Below, piece after piece: positions 8,586 through 15,560 of a DNA stretch of 64,000 bases (position 1 is its first letter; every line of letters begins with the position of its first letter). The translations under genes were made by a program, and so were the position numbers. The DNA lies in IMG/VR virus record IMGVR_UViG_3300025117_000038, positions 1-64,000 of that record; one strand, 5' to 3'. The notes under the pieces are model-generated. The model was not told the DNA's origin. It saw nothing but the letters and a program-made list of their open reading frames with translations, and ran no database searches. This DNA comes from a virus.

Positions 8586-9004
8586 AATATTTTCCAAAAA
8601 GTAAAGCAGGGTATCAGAGGGATAAGTGGTTAAGAATAGCGGAGGCATATTTAACTCCGTTTAGTGAGAGGGACGGGGTACAGAAAGACATTAGTGAAAG
8701 TGGACTATGTTGGGCTGAATTTATATTAAATCATGAACATATTTATATGCAGAGTAATTACTTGTTTTATTTTCATCCATCTTCTCCGGGATTTTCATAT
8801 TGGTGGCCTGTAAGAAAGTATATGGGTACTATCGCATATAGAAATTTCAGTGATAAGGATGGTATAATGGATAGTGAAGGTTGTGCAGTACCTTCTTTGA
8901 AGTTATCCCAAATAGTGATTCAAACAAGGGCTGACGAATTGCGCGGTTTGGTAGCTTGTTTTATAGCAACCATGCCAGAAGACATGAGGAAGGATTTTGA
9001 ATGA
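8582..9004 (+). CDS. Hypothetical protein, last gene of the early plus-strand operon
   Basis: 140 residues. Start at 8582 forms an ATGA overlap with the upstream gene. Rich in aromatic residues (YLFYFHPSSPGFSYWWPV), with a C-terminal helix. Unknown family. Transcription leaves coding sequence here for about 750 bases. Confidence 0.55.
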   Translation: MKYFPKSKAGYQRDKWLRIAEAYLTPFSERDGVQKDISESGLCWAEFILNHEHIYMQSNYLFYFHPSSPGFSYWWPVRKYMGTIAYRNFSDKDGIMDSEGCAVPSLKLSQIVIQTRADELRGLVACFIATMPEDMRKDFE

Positions 9005-9028
9005 TATCCCTTTATATATAACATTATA

Positions 9029-9078
9029 CCAGAGACTGACGTTAAATAACATTATATATAATATTATATATAACATTT
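9029..9078. repeat. Cassette A: CCAGAGACTGACGTTA plus 22-bp AT palindrome
   Basis: CCAGAGACTGACGTTA is followed by a perfect 22-bp AT-only palindrome at 9052-9073. The same two elements occur in inverted orientation at 32410-32458. Both copies lie next to ACTTGACG octamers (9087-9094 here). It may be a phage control or recombination site; the function is not visible from sequence. Confidence 0.6.
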
Positions 9079-9167
9079 AGTACTACACTTGACGTCTAAC
9101 CTTACTCTTCAAGTATAACGTCAAGAGTAGTTTCTTATTTTATTAATAAGATTAATAAAATAATAAA

Positions 9168-9184
9168 CACAGGGAAGCCCTGTG
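9168..9184. other. Perfect 7-bp hairpin
   Basis: CACAGGG-AAG-CCCTGTG. It follows the early operon but no clear T tract follows, so a terminator role is uncertain. It could also be the 5' boundary of the structured region that follows. Confidence 0.4.
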
Positions 9185-9620
9185 ACAATAATTATGCCGA
9201 ATTTTTTATTTGGATGAAATCGAGACGTTTGGTCTTAAAATACTGACGGCAAGGTGGTATGAATGGTCAGCATAAATAAAAATCAAGCAGACGTAAGGTG
9301 AAGGGCGCGGCCATTCAGTCGGCTAATCAAGTTGTTTTGGAAAATGCCCTACTACCCTTTTTTGTTCAAAACAAAGACCACCAATCGGTTGGAGCAGTTT
9401 TAGGAGAATTAACAGACTTGAAACGGAAGGGTAGAGCCAAAAAACAGTTAAAGAGGGGTTGTAAGAATGGGCAAAAAACTGCGAAAGAGGCTTGCTGTGG
9501 AGTTTTCTTAGTTTAACCCATAGATTGGTATGGATAACGGTAAAAAGTGTCTTAGAATCGAGATATGGCGGTTTTTTGAGGATAGGTAAAAGTGAACTGA
9601 ATCACAGATTGTCAAATTCG
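9185..9620 (+). ncRNA. Candidate structured non-coding RNA
   Basis: About 430 bases without a convincing gene, with a base composition less AT-rich than the neighbouring spacers. Long-range complementarity is visible on the plus strand: TGAATGGTC (near 9258) can pair with GGCCATTCA (near 9311) including a G-U pair; CTACCCTT (near 9351) with AAGGGTAG (near 9425); and CCAA/TTGG closes a four-base loop near 9390. A 72-residue frame at 9298-9516 starts at GTG without a good ribosome site and looks incidental. Large phage RNAs such as GOLLD and ROOL occupy similar positions, but I cannot assign a class. Confidence 0.35.
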
Positions 9621-9655
9621 TGAGGTTGCGTGGTTTTCGACTTTTTTTTCGAAAA

Positions 9656-9728
9656 GTTTTTCGAATTAGTTTTCAAAAAGATTTTCAAACAAATTTTCAA
9701 ATTAGTTTTTGAAAAAGTTTTCGAACAA
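9656..9728. repeat. Tandem duplication of a 37-base TTTTCRAA-rich unit
   Basis: Two imperfect copies (9656-9692 and 9693-9728) of a unit containing TTTTTCGAATTAGTTTT and ending TTTTCAAACAA or TTTTCGAACAA. Each contains several TTCGAA or TTTGAAA-type palindromes. It lies just upstream of the gene at 9761 and could be a binding or unwinding array. Confidence 0.5.
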
Positions 9729-9760
9729 AATTTCAAACTTTTGTTTAGAAAGGTGTTAAA

Positions 9761-10144
9761 ATGAGGTATTTTACTGGTGATATGGCAGGTTGTCAATCTT
9801 CGAGAAGGAAGGAATTTAAGGCGGTTTATTATCCCAATAAAGAGATTCCATTTAATGGTAAAGCGTTTGTAAGGTGGTGTGATTATTTTAGGTTGGACTC
9901 ATATGATATTATTAGGGTGGTGTGGAATTTATTGGGGGAGTTTGGTTGCCAATTTTACCGTTATCCATATCAATATTATAATATTGGTAATAATTGTCAG
10001 GGAATGCCTGTAATAAATCCCGATATATGGGAGGGGATAAAAAAATATTATAATAACCCTATATTTATAAAAGAAGATAAAAGGAGTGAGGAGTTTTTAC
10101 AGGCTATACTGTTTTGTCTGTATTCTCAAGGGGCGATAGAATAA
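9761..10144 (+). CDS. Hypothetical protein
   Basis: 127 residues, start preceded by AGAAAGG. Aromatic-rich centre (CQFYRYPYQYYNIGNN) and helical C-terminus. No family recognised. Isolated between repeat arrays, so it may be expressed from its own promoter. Confidence 0.5.
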   Translation: MRYFTGDMAGCQSSRRKEFKAVYYPNKEIPFNGKAFVRWCDYFRLDSYDIIRVVWNLLGEFGCQFYRYPYQYYNIGNNCQGMPVINPDIWEGIKKYYNNPIFIKEDKRSEEFLQAILFCLYSQGAIE

Positions 10145-10173
10145 TAGATAGTTATTAAAATAAGAAAGGAGCT

Positions 10174-10434
10174 ATGGTGATTAAAGAGAAAGACGATTTG
10201 GAGAAAAGTGAATCAAAACAATTTACCGCAGACAATTTAAGAGAATGGGCCGACTATCTTGACAATCGCACAATAATAAGACCTTCAGGGATTAACCCAG
10301 CCACCGCGCCGGAGACGCTGGAATTATTAAAAGATATTCTCGAATGGGACGGAATATTGCCCCACAGCAAAGAGAGAATCCGTGCCATCATTGCCAGAGC
10401 GGAGAAGGGGAAAAGTATTATATTCAAATCATGA
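10174..10434 (+). CDS. Hypothetical acidic protein
   Basis: 86 residues, helical (FTADNLREWADYLDN; TLELLKDILEW; RIRAIIARAEK). AAAGGAGCT precedes the ATG. Less AT-rich than its upstream neighbour. No recognised domain. Confidence 0.5.
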   Translation: MVIKEKDDLEKSESKQFTADNLREWADYLDNRTIIRPSGINPATAPETLELLKDILEWDGILPHSKERIRAIIARAEKGKSIIFKS

Positions 10435-10465
10435 CAAAATGGCAGTCCGACTGACATGTTGGCAG

Positions 10466-10483
10466 TGTGTCAAATTTGACACA
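10466..10483. promoter_or_regulatory. Operator-like 18-bp palindrome TGTGTCAAATTTGACACA
   Basis: A perfect dyad just after the gene at 10174. A copy with one broken position lies at 11656-11673. Paired dyads of this size usually bind a dimeric repressor. No repressor gene is obvious nearby. Confidence 0.5.
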
Positions 10484-10571
10484 GTTTGTCAAGTTTTCTT
10501 TACATAATGTGCGGTAAACCGAACATAGGTGTCGTGTATTTATAACAAACTGTTGTAAATATACAACAAGG

Positions 10572-10643
10572 TGGGAGAAAGTGGGGAAAAAGGGTAAGTT
10601 ATTGGGTATGAAATGGGTATAAAAGGGGTATAAAGGATACCCA
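10572..10643. repeat. Iteron-like GGGTA(T) direct repeats
   Basis: Four to five G-runs of the form GGGTAA/GGGTAT separated by A-rich spacers, ending in GATACCC. Short direct repeats near a parS-like site and palindromes resemble a plasmid-type origin or partition region. No Rep protein is seen in the window. Confidence 0.4.
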
Positions 10644-10718
10644 TTGCCTCATTACGCATACAACTCCTTAAACGCCAATGACTTACGCCTCCCCACCCTC
10701 TCTCTTTTTGCTCCTAAT

Positions 10719-10744
10719 ATGGATAAATATACCCATTTATCCAT
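10719..10744. repeat. 10-bp inverted repeat with 6-base spacer
   Basis: ATGGATAAAT and ATTTATCCAT flank ATACCC. It lies two bases from the parS-like site and carries the same TACCC core as the upstream iterons. Confidence 0.5.
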
Positions 10745-10746
10745 AA

Positions 10747-10762
10747 TGTTTCACGTGAAACA
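10747..10762. other. Perfect parS-like centromere site
   Basis: TGTTTCACGTGAAACA is identical to the chromosomal ParB-binding parS consensus of many bacteria. It is a fully symmetric 16-mer with the CACGTG centre. ParB binds such sites and spreads, and ParA then segregates the DNA. No parA or parB is visible in this window, so it may recruit host ParB or a partition protein encoded elsewhere in the phage. Confidence 0.75.
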
Positions 10763-10786
10763 TTTTATATATGCAAGTTTTTACAC

Positions 10787-10820
10787 ATACTAAAGAAGTG
10801 ATAACTTCTTTCGTTGTTCA
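10787..10820 (-). repeat. Free-standing copy of the 34-nt tRNA-inserted element
   Basis: Read on the minus strand it begins TGAACAACG and ends TTTAGTAT. It matches 30 of 34 positions of the block in the D-loop of tRNA-Tyr (25667-25700), and the preceding TTAG is shared too. It can form a 7-bp stem AAAGAAG/CTTCTTT; the outermost A-T pair is G-C in the tRNA copy, a paired change. It lies just beyond the minus-strand terminator. Confidence 0.7.
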
Positions 10821-10822
10821 CT

Positions 10823-10853
10823 AAAAAAAATCCCCTGTTTTTGGCAGGGGATT
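10823..10853 (-). terminator. Rho-independent terminator of the minus-strand four-gene operon
   Basis: AATCCCCTG and CAGGGGATT form a 9-bp stem around a 7-base loop (10829-10853). The A run at 10823-10830 is the T tract on the minus strand. It directly follows the last gene of the minus-strand set 11513-10873. Confidence 0.75.
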
Positions 10854-10872
10854 CTTAACGGACGTTGTTATC

Positions 10873-11013
10873 CTATTTAACTTCCCAATCGTCACACTTG
10901 TCTTTAATTTCAATGATTCGATTGTGGAGTTTACAGTAGCCAACACTGACTACCGATAAGCAAAATATACAGTTCTCACACCTTGCGGAATGGGGATGTT
11001 CACGTAAGTTCAT
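10873..11013 (-). CDS. Small Cys-rich protein
   Basis: 46 residues: RCENCIFC, then YC and KCDDWEV, the C..C..C...C...C..W spacing of small phage metal-binding proteins of unknown function. Starts one base after the upstream gene's stop and is the last gene before the terminator. Confidence 0.6.
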   Translation of the reverse strand: MNLREHPHSARCENCIFCLSVVSVGYCKLHNRIIEIKDKCDDWEVK

Positions 11014-11014
11014 G

Positions 11015-11194
11015 TTATCCTCTTACGAATATGGTTTCTGTCACTTTGTCAGCACTGACGCTGTATTTGGCATACTGGACGTGGCAGACCACGTTGACGT
11101 TGGTAAATCGATTTAGTCGGTACCAACAAGCTTTTTTCATTGCTTCTAAACGTGGGTTATTTACCTCTACAACATTTTCAAAGGGATTTTCCAT
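11015..11194 (-). CDS. Small hypothetical protein
   Basis: 59 residues, MENPFENVVEVNNPRLEAM followed by a basic strand-rich half. Second-to-last gene of a compact minus operon; spaced two bases from the upstream stop. Confidence 0.55.
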   Translation of the reverse strand: MENPFENVVEVNNPRLEAMKKACWYRLNRFTNVNVVCHVQYAKYSVSADKVTETIFVRG

Positions 11195-11196
11195 TG

Positions 11197-11340
11197 TTAT
11201 TTCTCAATCTCTTCCCAACTGATGATTACTATAAAATCTCTCATCTTGTGTTGCCATTCGACTATATCACTATAGCTTTCGAATAGCTTAATTCCCCTGG
11301 AACCTGACCTTTTGAAGCGGTAGATGACTCTAAAACTCAT
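11197..11340 (-). CDS. Small hypothetical protein
   Basis: 47 residues: a basic start (MSFRVIYRFKRSGSRG), then a helix and a final WEEIEK. ATGA overlap with the gene upstream at 11337. Unknown function. Confidence 0.55.
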   Translation of the reverse strand: MSFRVIYRFKRSGSRGIKLFESYSDIVEWQHKMRDFIVIISWEEIEK

Positions 11341-11513
11341 ACTTGTTTTCCCATCATATCAAAAGTTAACAAAACAAATGGATGAGAATATCCATCATTT
11401 TGTTGCATGACGGTGATTTTTTGGCCTGTTACAACTGCATGATGTTGTGCAAATAAACAAGCCTGTTCTCCATCATAAAATAATCTTCCAGAAACTCTAA
11501 ATCGTGGATACAT
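11337..11513 (-). CDS. Small hypothetical protein, first gene of a minus operon
   Basis: 58 residues from MYPRFRVSGRLFYDGE. Start at 11513 chosen because AAAGGAGATTT precedes it. Predicted beta-rich. It opens a four-gene operon running left to the terminator at 10823-10853. Confidence 0.6.
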   Translation of the reverse strand: MYPRFRVSGRLFYDGEQACLFAQHHAVVTGQKITVMQQNDGYSHPFVLLTFDMMGKQV

Positions 11514-11655
11514 AAATCTCCTTTCACAGTGCAAAATTTTCGCTGCTCCTGTGTATATAAGCTTAAATCGAAAAAATCAAAATTGCCCTGCTATTTTGTA
11601 TATTAGCTTAATAGGGTTTTTATTGTTAAATCTTCTATTGCGTATCTTTTGCGTA

Positions 11656-11673
11656 TGTGTCAAATTTGCCACA
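11656..11673. promoter_or_regulatory. Second operator-like palindrome (TGTGTCAAATTTGCCACA)
   Basis: Differs at one position from the perfect dyad at 10466-10483. It lies in the non-coding region between the minus operon start and the plus operon at 12312, where a repressor could control both. Confidence 0.45.
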
Positions 11674-11815
11674 CTTTTGATGGGTACAGCAAAAAATGTG
11701 CCGAAAATAAGAAAATTATTCAATCCAGGAAATAATTATAGACTTGGCACGATTTTTGAATTAGAGATTTTTGGATATAGTTATAGAAGACCGATTTTGT
11801 CCGGTTTTAGTTTTA

Positions 11816-11857
11816 TTTATCCGGTATCGGATAAAATGGATTATACTGTCCAGTATA
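11816..11857. repeat. Two adjacent short dyads
   Basis: TTTATCCG-GTAT-CGGATAAA (11816-11835) and TATACTG-TC-CAGTATA (11842-11857). They lie in a roughly 800-base stretch (11514-12311) with no convincing gene, and are good operator candidates. A 129-residue frame across them (11551-11940) lacks a ribosome site and is not accepted. Confidence 0.4.
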
Positions 11858-11953
11858 TCCAATTGTCAATTATCAAAATAACAAATAAGCAATATACTAT
11901 AATTAATACGTCGTCATTTGTCAAGATAAATTTAGCATAAAATAAAAAATAAT

Positions 11954-11970
11954 TTGGCATGTTTTTTGCA
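11954..11970 (+). promoter_or_regulatory. Possible sigma-54-type promoter element
   Basis: TTGGCATGTTTTTTGCA has GG and GC separated by ten bases, matching the -24/-12 layout. A weaker relative, TTGGCACGATTTTTGAA, lies at 11744-11760. AT-rich context makes chance matches likely. Confidence 0.25.
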
Positions 11971-12011
11971 TTTTTTTTTATCATTATATATATGTTTTTT
12001 GCTCAATTATA

Positions 12012-12039
12012 TTGACACTCAACCGATAATAAGTATATT
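12012..12039 (+). promoter_or_regulatory. Sigma-70-type promoter for the 12.3-15.0 kb operon
   Basis: TTGACA (12012-12017), a 16-base spacer and TATATT (12034-12039). It would leave a leader of about 265 bases before the ATG at 12312, which contains TTGCA/TGCAA and other small inverted repeats. Confidence 0.4.
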
Positions 12040-12311
12040 GAGACTGTTGAATGAAACCTGCTAATTGAAAACTAAATAGCTCTATTAAAAAGCTTGTGAA
12101 TCGCTTTTATTGCTGTATATCGGCTTGCAATTTGTACATGCAATCAAAACCGTACTTAGTGATAAAATCGACAAACAAGTCAATAATAGACGAAACGGAA
12201 AAATTGAATATAAAATTAATCTTAATATAGAGTAAAAACTACATGATACGTACAATTTGTTTTTTGTTTTTTTTGTTAACTATACCTATAGCTTTTTAAG
12301 ATGGTGAAAGT

Positions 12312-12887
12312 ATGGATAGCTTAGAGATTATTAAAAACGGCGATTATGTCATAAAAATCGTCCAAGATGATAACCCGGAAAGTCCTAGAGAATATGATAA
12401 TTTAGGTATAATGGCTTGCTTTCATGACCGGTACGTCTTAGGCGATAAAACAGATTTTAGAGATACCGGAGAATTATGCGAATTTATAAAAAAAAATAAG
12501 TCTGTTTATTTGCCTTTATATCTATTTGAACATAGCGGAATAAGTATATCTTGTAACGCTGAACGGTTTCGGGCGGTAGATTCGCAAGGCTGGGATTGGG
12601 GACAAGTCGGGATAATATACGTAACATATGACAAGCTACGTAAAGAGTATAGTCGTAGAAATATCACAAAAAGCTTCATTAAACAAATTAAAAAATATTT
12701 GATTGGTGAAGTCGATATATATGACAAATATATATCCGGCGAATGTTACGGTTATATTGTAGAAGACAAAAGTGGTAATTTTTTAGATTCGTGTTATGGT
12801 TTTTTTGACTTTGATGAATGTATTAGTCAAGCTAACGATTATGTAAAAACGTTGCCGCAACAATTAACCCTTAATATGGAGTATTAA
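12312..12887 (+). CDS. Conserved phage protein (DNPESPRExDNLGxMxCFHxxYxLGDK)
   Basis: 191 residues. The N-terminal DNPESPREYDNLGIMACF and YVLGDK are a signature I recognise from many phage and plasmid hypothetical proteins; function unknown. The centre (GWDWGQVGIIYVTYDKLRKEY) and the acidic C-terminus also fit. First gene of a seven-gene plus operon bounded by a promoter and a terminator. Confidence 0.7.
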   Translation: MDSLEIIKNGDYVIKIVQDDNPESPREYDNLGIMACFHDRYVLGDKTDFRDTGELCEFIKKNKSVYLPLYLFEHSGISISCNAERFRAVDSQGWDWGQVGIIYVTYDKLRKEYSRRNITKSFIKQIKKYLIGEVDIYDKYISGECYGYIVEDKSGNFLDSCYGFFDFDECISQANDYVKTLPQQLTLNMEY

Positions 12888-12889
12888 AA

Positions 12890-13087
12890 ATGATTAGCGC
12901 AAGTTATAAGACAAAAAAACAATTAAAAGAGAACGTCGGCAAGCCATTGAATTATGTCGAGACCTCCATTTTTGGCTTGGAGTATAAGGAAAATGGTCAT
13001 TTTTGTGTCGTGGGACCTTCACCATATATACGAAAGTGGTATGCCGAAGTTTATATGGAAAACGGTTTAATTAAAAAGGTTAAATAA
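12890..13087 (+). CDS. Conserved small phage protein (ASYKTKKxLKE...GPSPYxRKWYAEV)
   Basis: 65 residues. ASYKTKKQLKE, PLNYVETSIFGLEY and GPSPYIRKWYAEVYMENG form a recurrent phage family of unknown role. TGGAG ribosome site. Confidence 0.65.
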   Translation: MISASYKTKKQLKENVGKPLNYVETSIFGLEYKENGHFCVVGPSPYIRKWYAEVYMENGLIKKVK

Positions 13088-13088
13088 A

Positions 13089-13361
13089 ATGAAAATATCT
13101 CAATTCAAAAATAAAAACGGTCAGCCAATTCATAATCAATTTATTTTATACGATTCGGAATATACTGTTTTTCAGTCTTATAATTCCATTATCGTCAAAA
13201 TCATTTTTGAAAATGGTAAACAGCAAGTATATCTTGATATTAATACTTGGAATTATTCCAAAACCACAACTAAATATAGAAATCAATTTTTAAGCGAAAC
13301 CACAAAACAAACGCAAGCCAAAATTGATAATGGAATTTATAAGCTTGTTGACTTAAATTGA
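13089..13361 (+). CDS. Hypothetical protein
   Basis: 90 residues, beta-rich in the first half (FILYDSEYTVFQSYNSIIVK) with a Lys/Thr-rich second half. Part of the operon 12312-14964. No family recognised. Confidence 0.5.
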   Translation: MKISQFKNKNGQPIHNQFILYDSEYTVFQSYNSIIVKIIFENGKQQVYLDINTWNYSKTTTKYRNQFLSETTKQTQAKIDNGIYKLVDLN

Positions 13362-13363
13362 TT

Positions 13364-14014
13364 ATGAAAAAAAACAGATTCAATGGTCAATTTTTTACAT
13401 TCGGAAATCGAAAATTGCCGAATAATACGGCAATTTTTAACTTGGAACCGTCAACGTTTTGCTCTAGTCGCAAGCTTGGATATTGTCAATTGGATAATAT
13501 GCCAAGTGATTTATTAGACCGCAAATATTATAGCGGCCTATGTTACGCTTTGAAGGCGGAACGACTATATCCCGGTATTTTGGCATATAGAGTGCGCCAA
13601 TCGGTATTTTTTGAGAATTGTACTAGTACAAGCTTTGTGAATCAATTAATATCGGATGCAGGAACTAATATTGATTATATAAAGTACTTGCGGCTGAATG
13701 AGTCCGGTGATATTGGCAACGTCAATAATTTTTTTAAGTTAATCGACATTAGCAATAAACTATATAGATACGGAATAGTAACGTATTTATATACTGCTAG
13801 AAAGGATATATATAATATAGTCAAAAAATACGATTTTAGAAATTTAGTCGTCAATGGTTCCGGTTTTATGGCAGATAATCAATTCCAGATTATTTCAGCC
13901 AATAAACTAAAAGAGATTAAACAAAAAAATACTTTGGTATGTAAAGGCAATTGTAGATTATGCCATTTATGTACTATTAAAACGAACCGGATAATATACA
14001 ATATTATTCATTAA
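13364..14014 (+). CDS. GP88-like phage protein
   Basis: 217 residues. Layout matches the mycobacteriophage gene-product-88 family: FNLEPSTFC near the start, then CYALKAERLYP, a central region with LRLNESGDIGNV and a TYLYTARKD strand, and Cys near the end (CKGNCRLCHLC). The family's biochemical role is unknown. The start at 13364 is chosen over an overlapping TTG; no clear ribosome site is present, suggesting coupling to the upstream gene. Confidence 0.6.
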   Translation: MKKNRFNGQFFTFGNRKLPNNTAIFNLEPSTFCSSRKLGYCQLDNMPSDLLDRKYYSGLCYALKAERLYPGILAYRVRQSVFFENCTSTSFVNQLISDAGTNIDYIKYLRLNESGDIGNVNNFFKLIDISNKLYRYGIVTYLYTARKDIYNIVKKYDFRNLVVNGSGFMADNQFQIISANKLKEIKQKNTLVCKGNCRLCHLCTIKTNRIIYNIIH

Positions 14015-14029
14015 TTAAGAGGTTATAAA

Positions 14030-14437
14030 ATGAGTACTAGATGCCAAATTGGTTTTTATGAAAATGACACCGATAAATTATCAAAGTATAAAACTTTGAT
14101 ATATAAACATACAGACGGTTATGAGGAGGGTATCTTACCATTGCTTATACCATTAGTGCGCGATTTTAATAAATATCGCAATTCGAGCGACTGGGAATAT
14201 AAGGCCGCACAAGTCTTATATGCCTTTATGGACGCGACAACAAAATACGATAAAAAAAATGAATATTATAATGATATATCAAAATATATGGGTTATGGTA
14301 TATCGCGGTCAATTCAGTGCGATATAGAATACTATTATGCCGTATATCCAAGCTTTATTAAGGTATATGAAGCTAAAGCATATTTAAGCAAATTAAATAT
14401 GAGTAAATGGTCTTTAATTCAAACAATTGAGGTCTAA
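14030..14437 (+). CDS. Conserved phage protein (MSTRCQIGFYE)
   Basis: 135 residues. MSTRCQIGFYE, YKHTDGYEEGILPLL, GYGISRSIQCDIEYYYAVYP and VYEAKAYL fit a common phage hypothetical family. GAGG precedes the ATG. Unknown function. Confidence 0.65.
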   Translation: MSTRCQIGFYENDTDKLSKYKTLIYKHTDGYEEGILPLLIPLVRDFNKYRNSSDWEYKAAQVLYAFMDATTKYDKKNEYYNDISKYMGYGISRSIQCDIEYYYAVYPSFIKVYEAKAYLSKLNMSKWSLIQTIEV

Positions 14438-14438
14438 A

Positions 14439-14759
14439 ATGTCATATTCTAATCTGTCATTGAATAATCAGATTGCGTTACGTCGTGCGCTTTTAAGAAG
14501 TACAAATGGAAAAATTTTCGGCTGTACTTTCAAAAAGCAGAACGGCGATATGCGCCATATGGCTTGTCGTATCGGTGTTGCTAAGTACGTTAAAGGTACG
14601 GCGACACCGAACCAAAAAGCGGTCGATGATACATACGGTTATTTGACCGTCTATGATTTTAACTGTAAAGATTATCGAAAAATTAACCTTGCAAGTTTGA
14701 CCCGTTTTAAGTATGGAAGCTTCGAGTTAAGTTTGCCTATATTGGACAGCGAGGTATAA
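14439..14759 (+). CDS. Stand-alone phage SH3-barrel-like domain protein
   Basis: 106 residues. FKKQNGDMRHMACRIGV ... GYLTVYDFNCKDYRKINL is the same domain as the C-terminus of the 570-1571 protein, so the window holds two paralogues in unrelated operons. GAGG precedes the ATG at 14439. Confidence 0.65.
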   Translation: MSYSNLSLNNQIALRRALLRSTNGKIFGCTFKKQNGDMRHMACRIGVAKYVKGTATPNQKAVDDTYGYLTVYDFNCKDYRKINLASLTRFKYGSFELSLPILDSEV

Positions 14760-14763
14760 TAAT

Positions 14764-14964
14764 ATGAAGTATAAAATAATCGAAGCTGGAACGTGTCCCA
14801 AATGTTTTAGTAATGACATTGAGTTTAATTCGGCATCATTGATACATTACGATTCGTCATACCAAAACAAATGCAACAATTGTGGATTTGTTTATTATGA
14901 ATGCTATTCAATTGAATTTGTCGGGATAGTCGATAGTAATGATGACTTTTTTCCAGCAGATTAA
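14764..14964 (+). CDS. Zinc-ribbon protein
   Basis: 66 residues with CPKC (residues 11-14) and CNNC (near 38-41), then an aromatic strand. Last gene of the operon, ten bases before the terminator. Confidence 0.6.
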   Translation: MKYKIIEAGTCPKCFSNDIEFNSASLIHYDSSYQNKCNNCGFVYYECYSIEFVGIVDSNDDFFPAD

Positions 14965-14974
14965 ATAATAAAAC

Positions 14975-15007
14975 TTGCCCGGTCTAATCGACCGGGCAAT
15001 TTTTTTT
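14975..15007 (+). terminator. Strong rho-independent terminator
   Basis: TTGCCCGGTC and GACCGGGCAA form a perfect 10-bp stem with loop TAATC, followed by eight T. It closes the 12.3-15.0 kb operon. Confidence 0.9.
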
Positions 15008-15130
15008 GTACTATATATTCATATATAACTATATATCTATATTAGCATATGTATATATAGATATATGTTTATATTTATATATTATTATATTGATATATGT
15101 ATATATATTTATAATGGATTAATATATCCA
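15008..15130. repeat. Near-pure AT tract
   Basis: About 120 bases of TATATA-like low-complexity sequence with almost no G or C. The rest of 15131-15381 shows no gene I can support beyond a 16-codon minus frame. The tract separates the plus operon from the long minus-strand block and could be a DNA-unwinding or boundary element. Confidence 0.4.
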
Positions 15131-15381
15131 AGATTGAAAGAAGAGTGATAAGTCCAGGATTAAAGAGGATAATAAAGGTCATAATTGCCCATGATGACGG
15201 GGCTTAAACAGGACAAAAAAGGTCTTAATATCGAGGATATACTGTATAGTGGTCACCAAATATAACGTCCCCCCTTTTCCATTGACTCAATATGATGGAC
15301 TTTTCTTAAATCCCCTCTTGAAAAAATTTTCCGGCTCTATTTTTTGGCTGACTCATTCCTTTATATTGTTTATAAAATCCG

Positions 15382-15546
15382 CTAATCCGCTTTTACTATC
15401 AATAAAAATAATCCAAGTAATATTACAAAAGCAAGGAAAGATTGGGAAGATAGTAAAAATTTCCCATTAAATAATGACCATATAAATATTCCCAACTCTA
15501 ATCCCGTTATCAATAATAAAAAAATTTTTCCAAAATATTTCCACAT
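15382..15546 (-). CDS. Two-helix small membrane protein
   Basis: 54 residues with hydrophobic segments at about 7-26 and 36-52. Follows the 40-residue gene at 15561 by 14 bases. Its position after other membrane proteins makes a lysis-related role possible; no motif proves it. Confidence 0.5.
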   Translation of the reverse strand: MWKYFGKIFLLLITGLELGIFIWSLFNGKFLLSSQSFLAFVILLGLFLLIVKAD

Positions 15547-15560
15547 TTTTATTTCTTTTG

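Noticed and set aside
9298-9516. 72-residue plus-strand frame starting at GTG
   Set aside because: No ribosome site, no family likeness, and it overlaps the paired segments of the candidate RNA.
9602-9796. 64-residue minus-strand Lys/Phe/Ser-rich frame
   Set aside because: Produced by the tandem TTTTCRAA repeats; low complexity, no start signals.
11551-11940. 129-residue plus-strand frame
   Set aside because: GTG start without a ribosome site, spans operator-like dyads in a control region, no recognisable protein pattern.
15008-15130. CRISPR or telomere-like repeat array
   Set aside because: Only AT low complexity; no fixed repeat unit or spacers. No CRISPR array was seen anywhere in the window.
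15306-15356. 16-residue minus-strand frame with AAAGGA
   Set aside because: Too short to support; no family.
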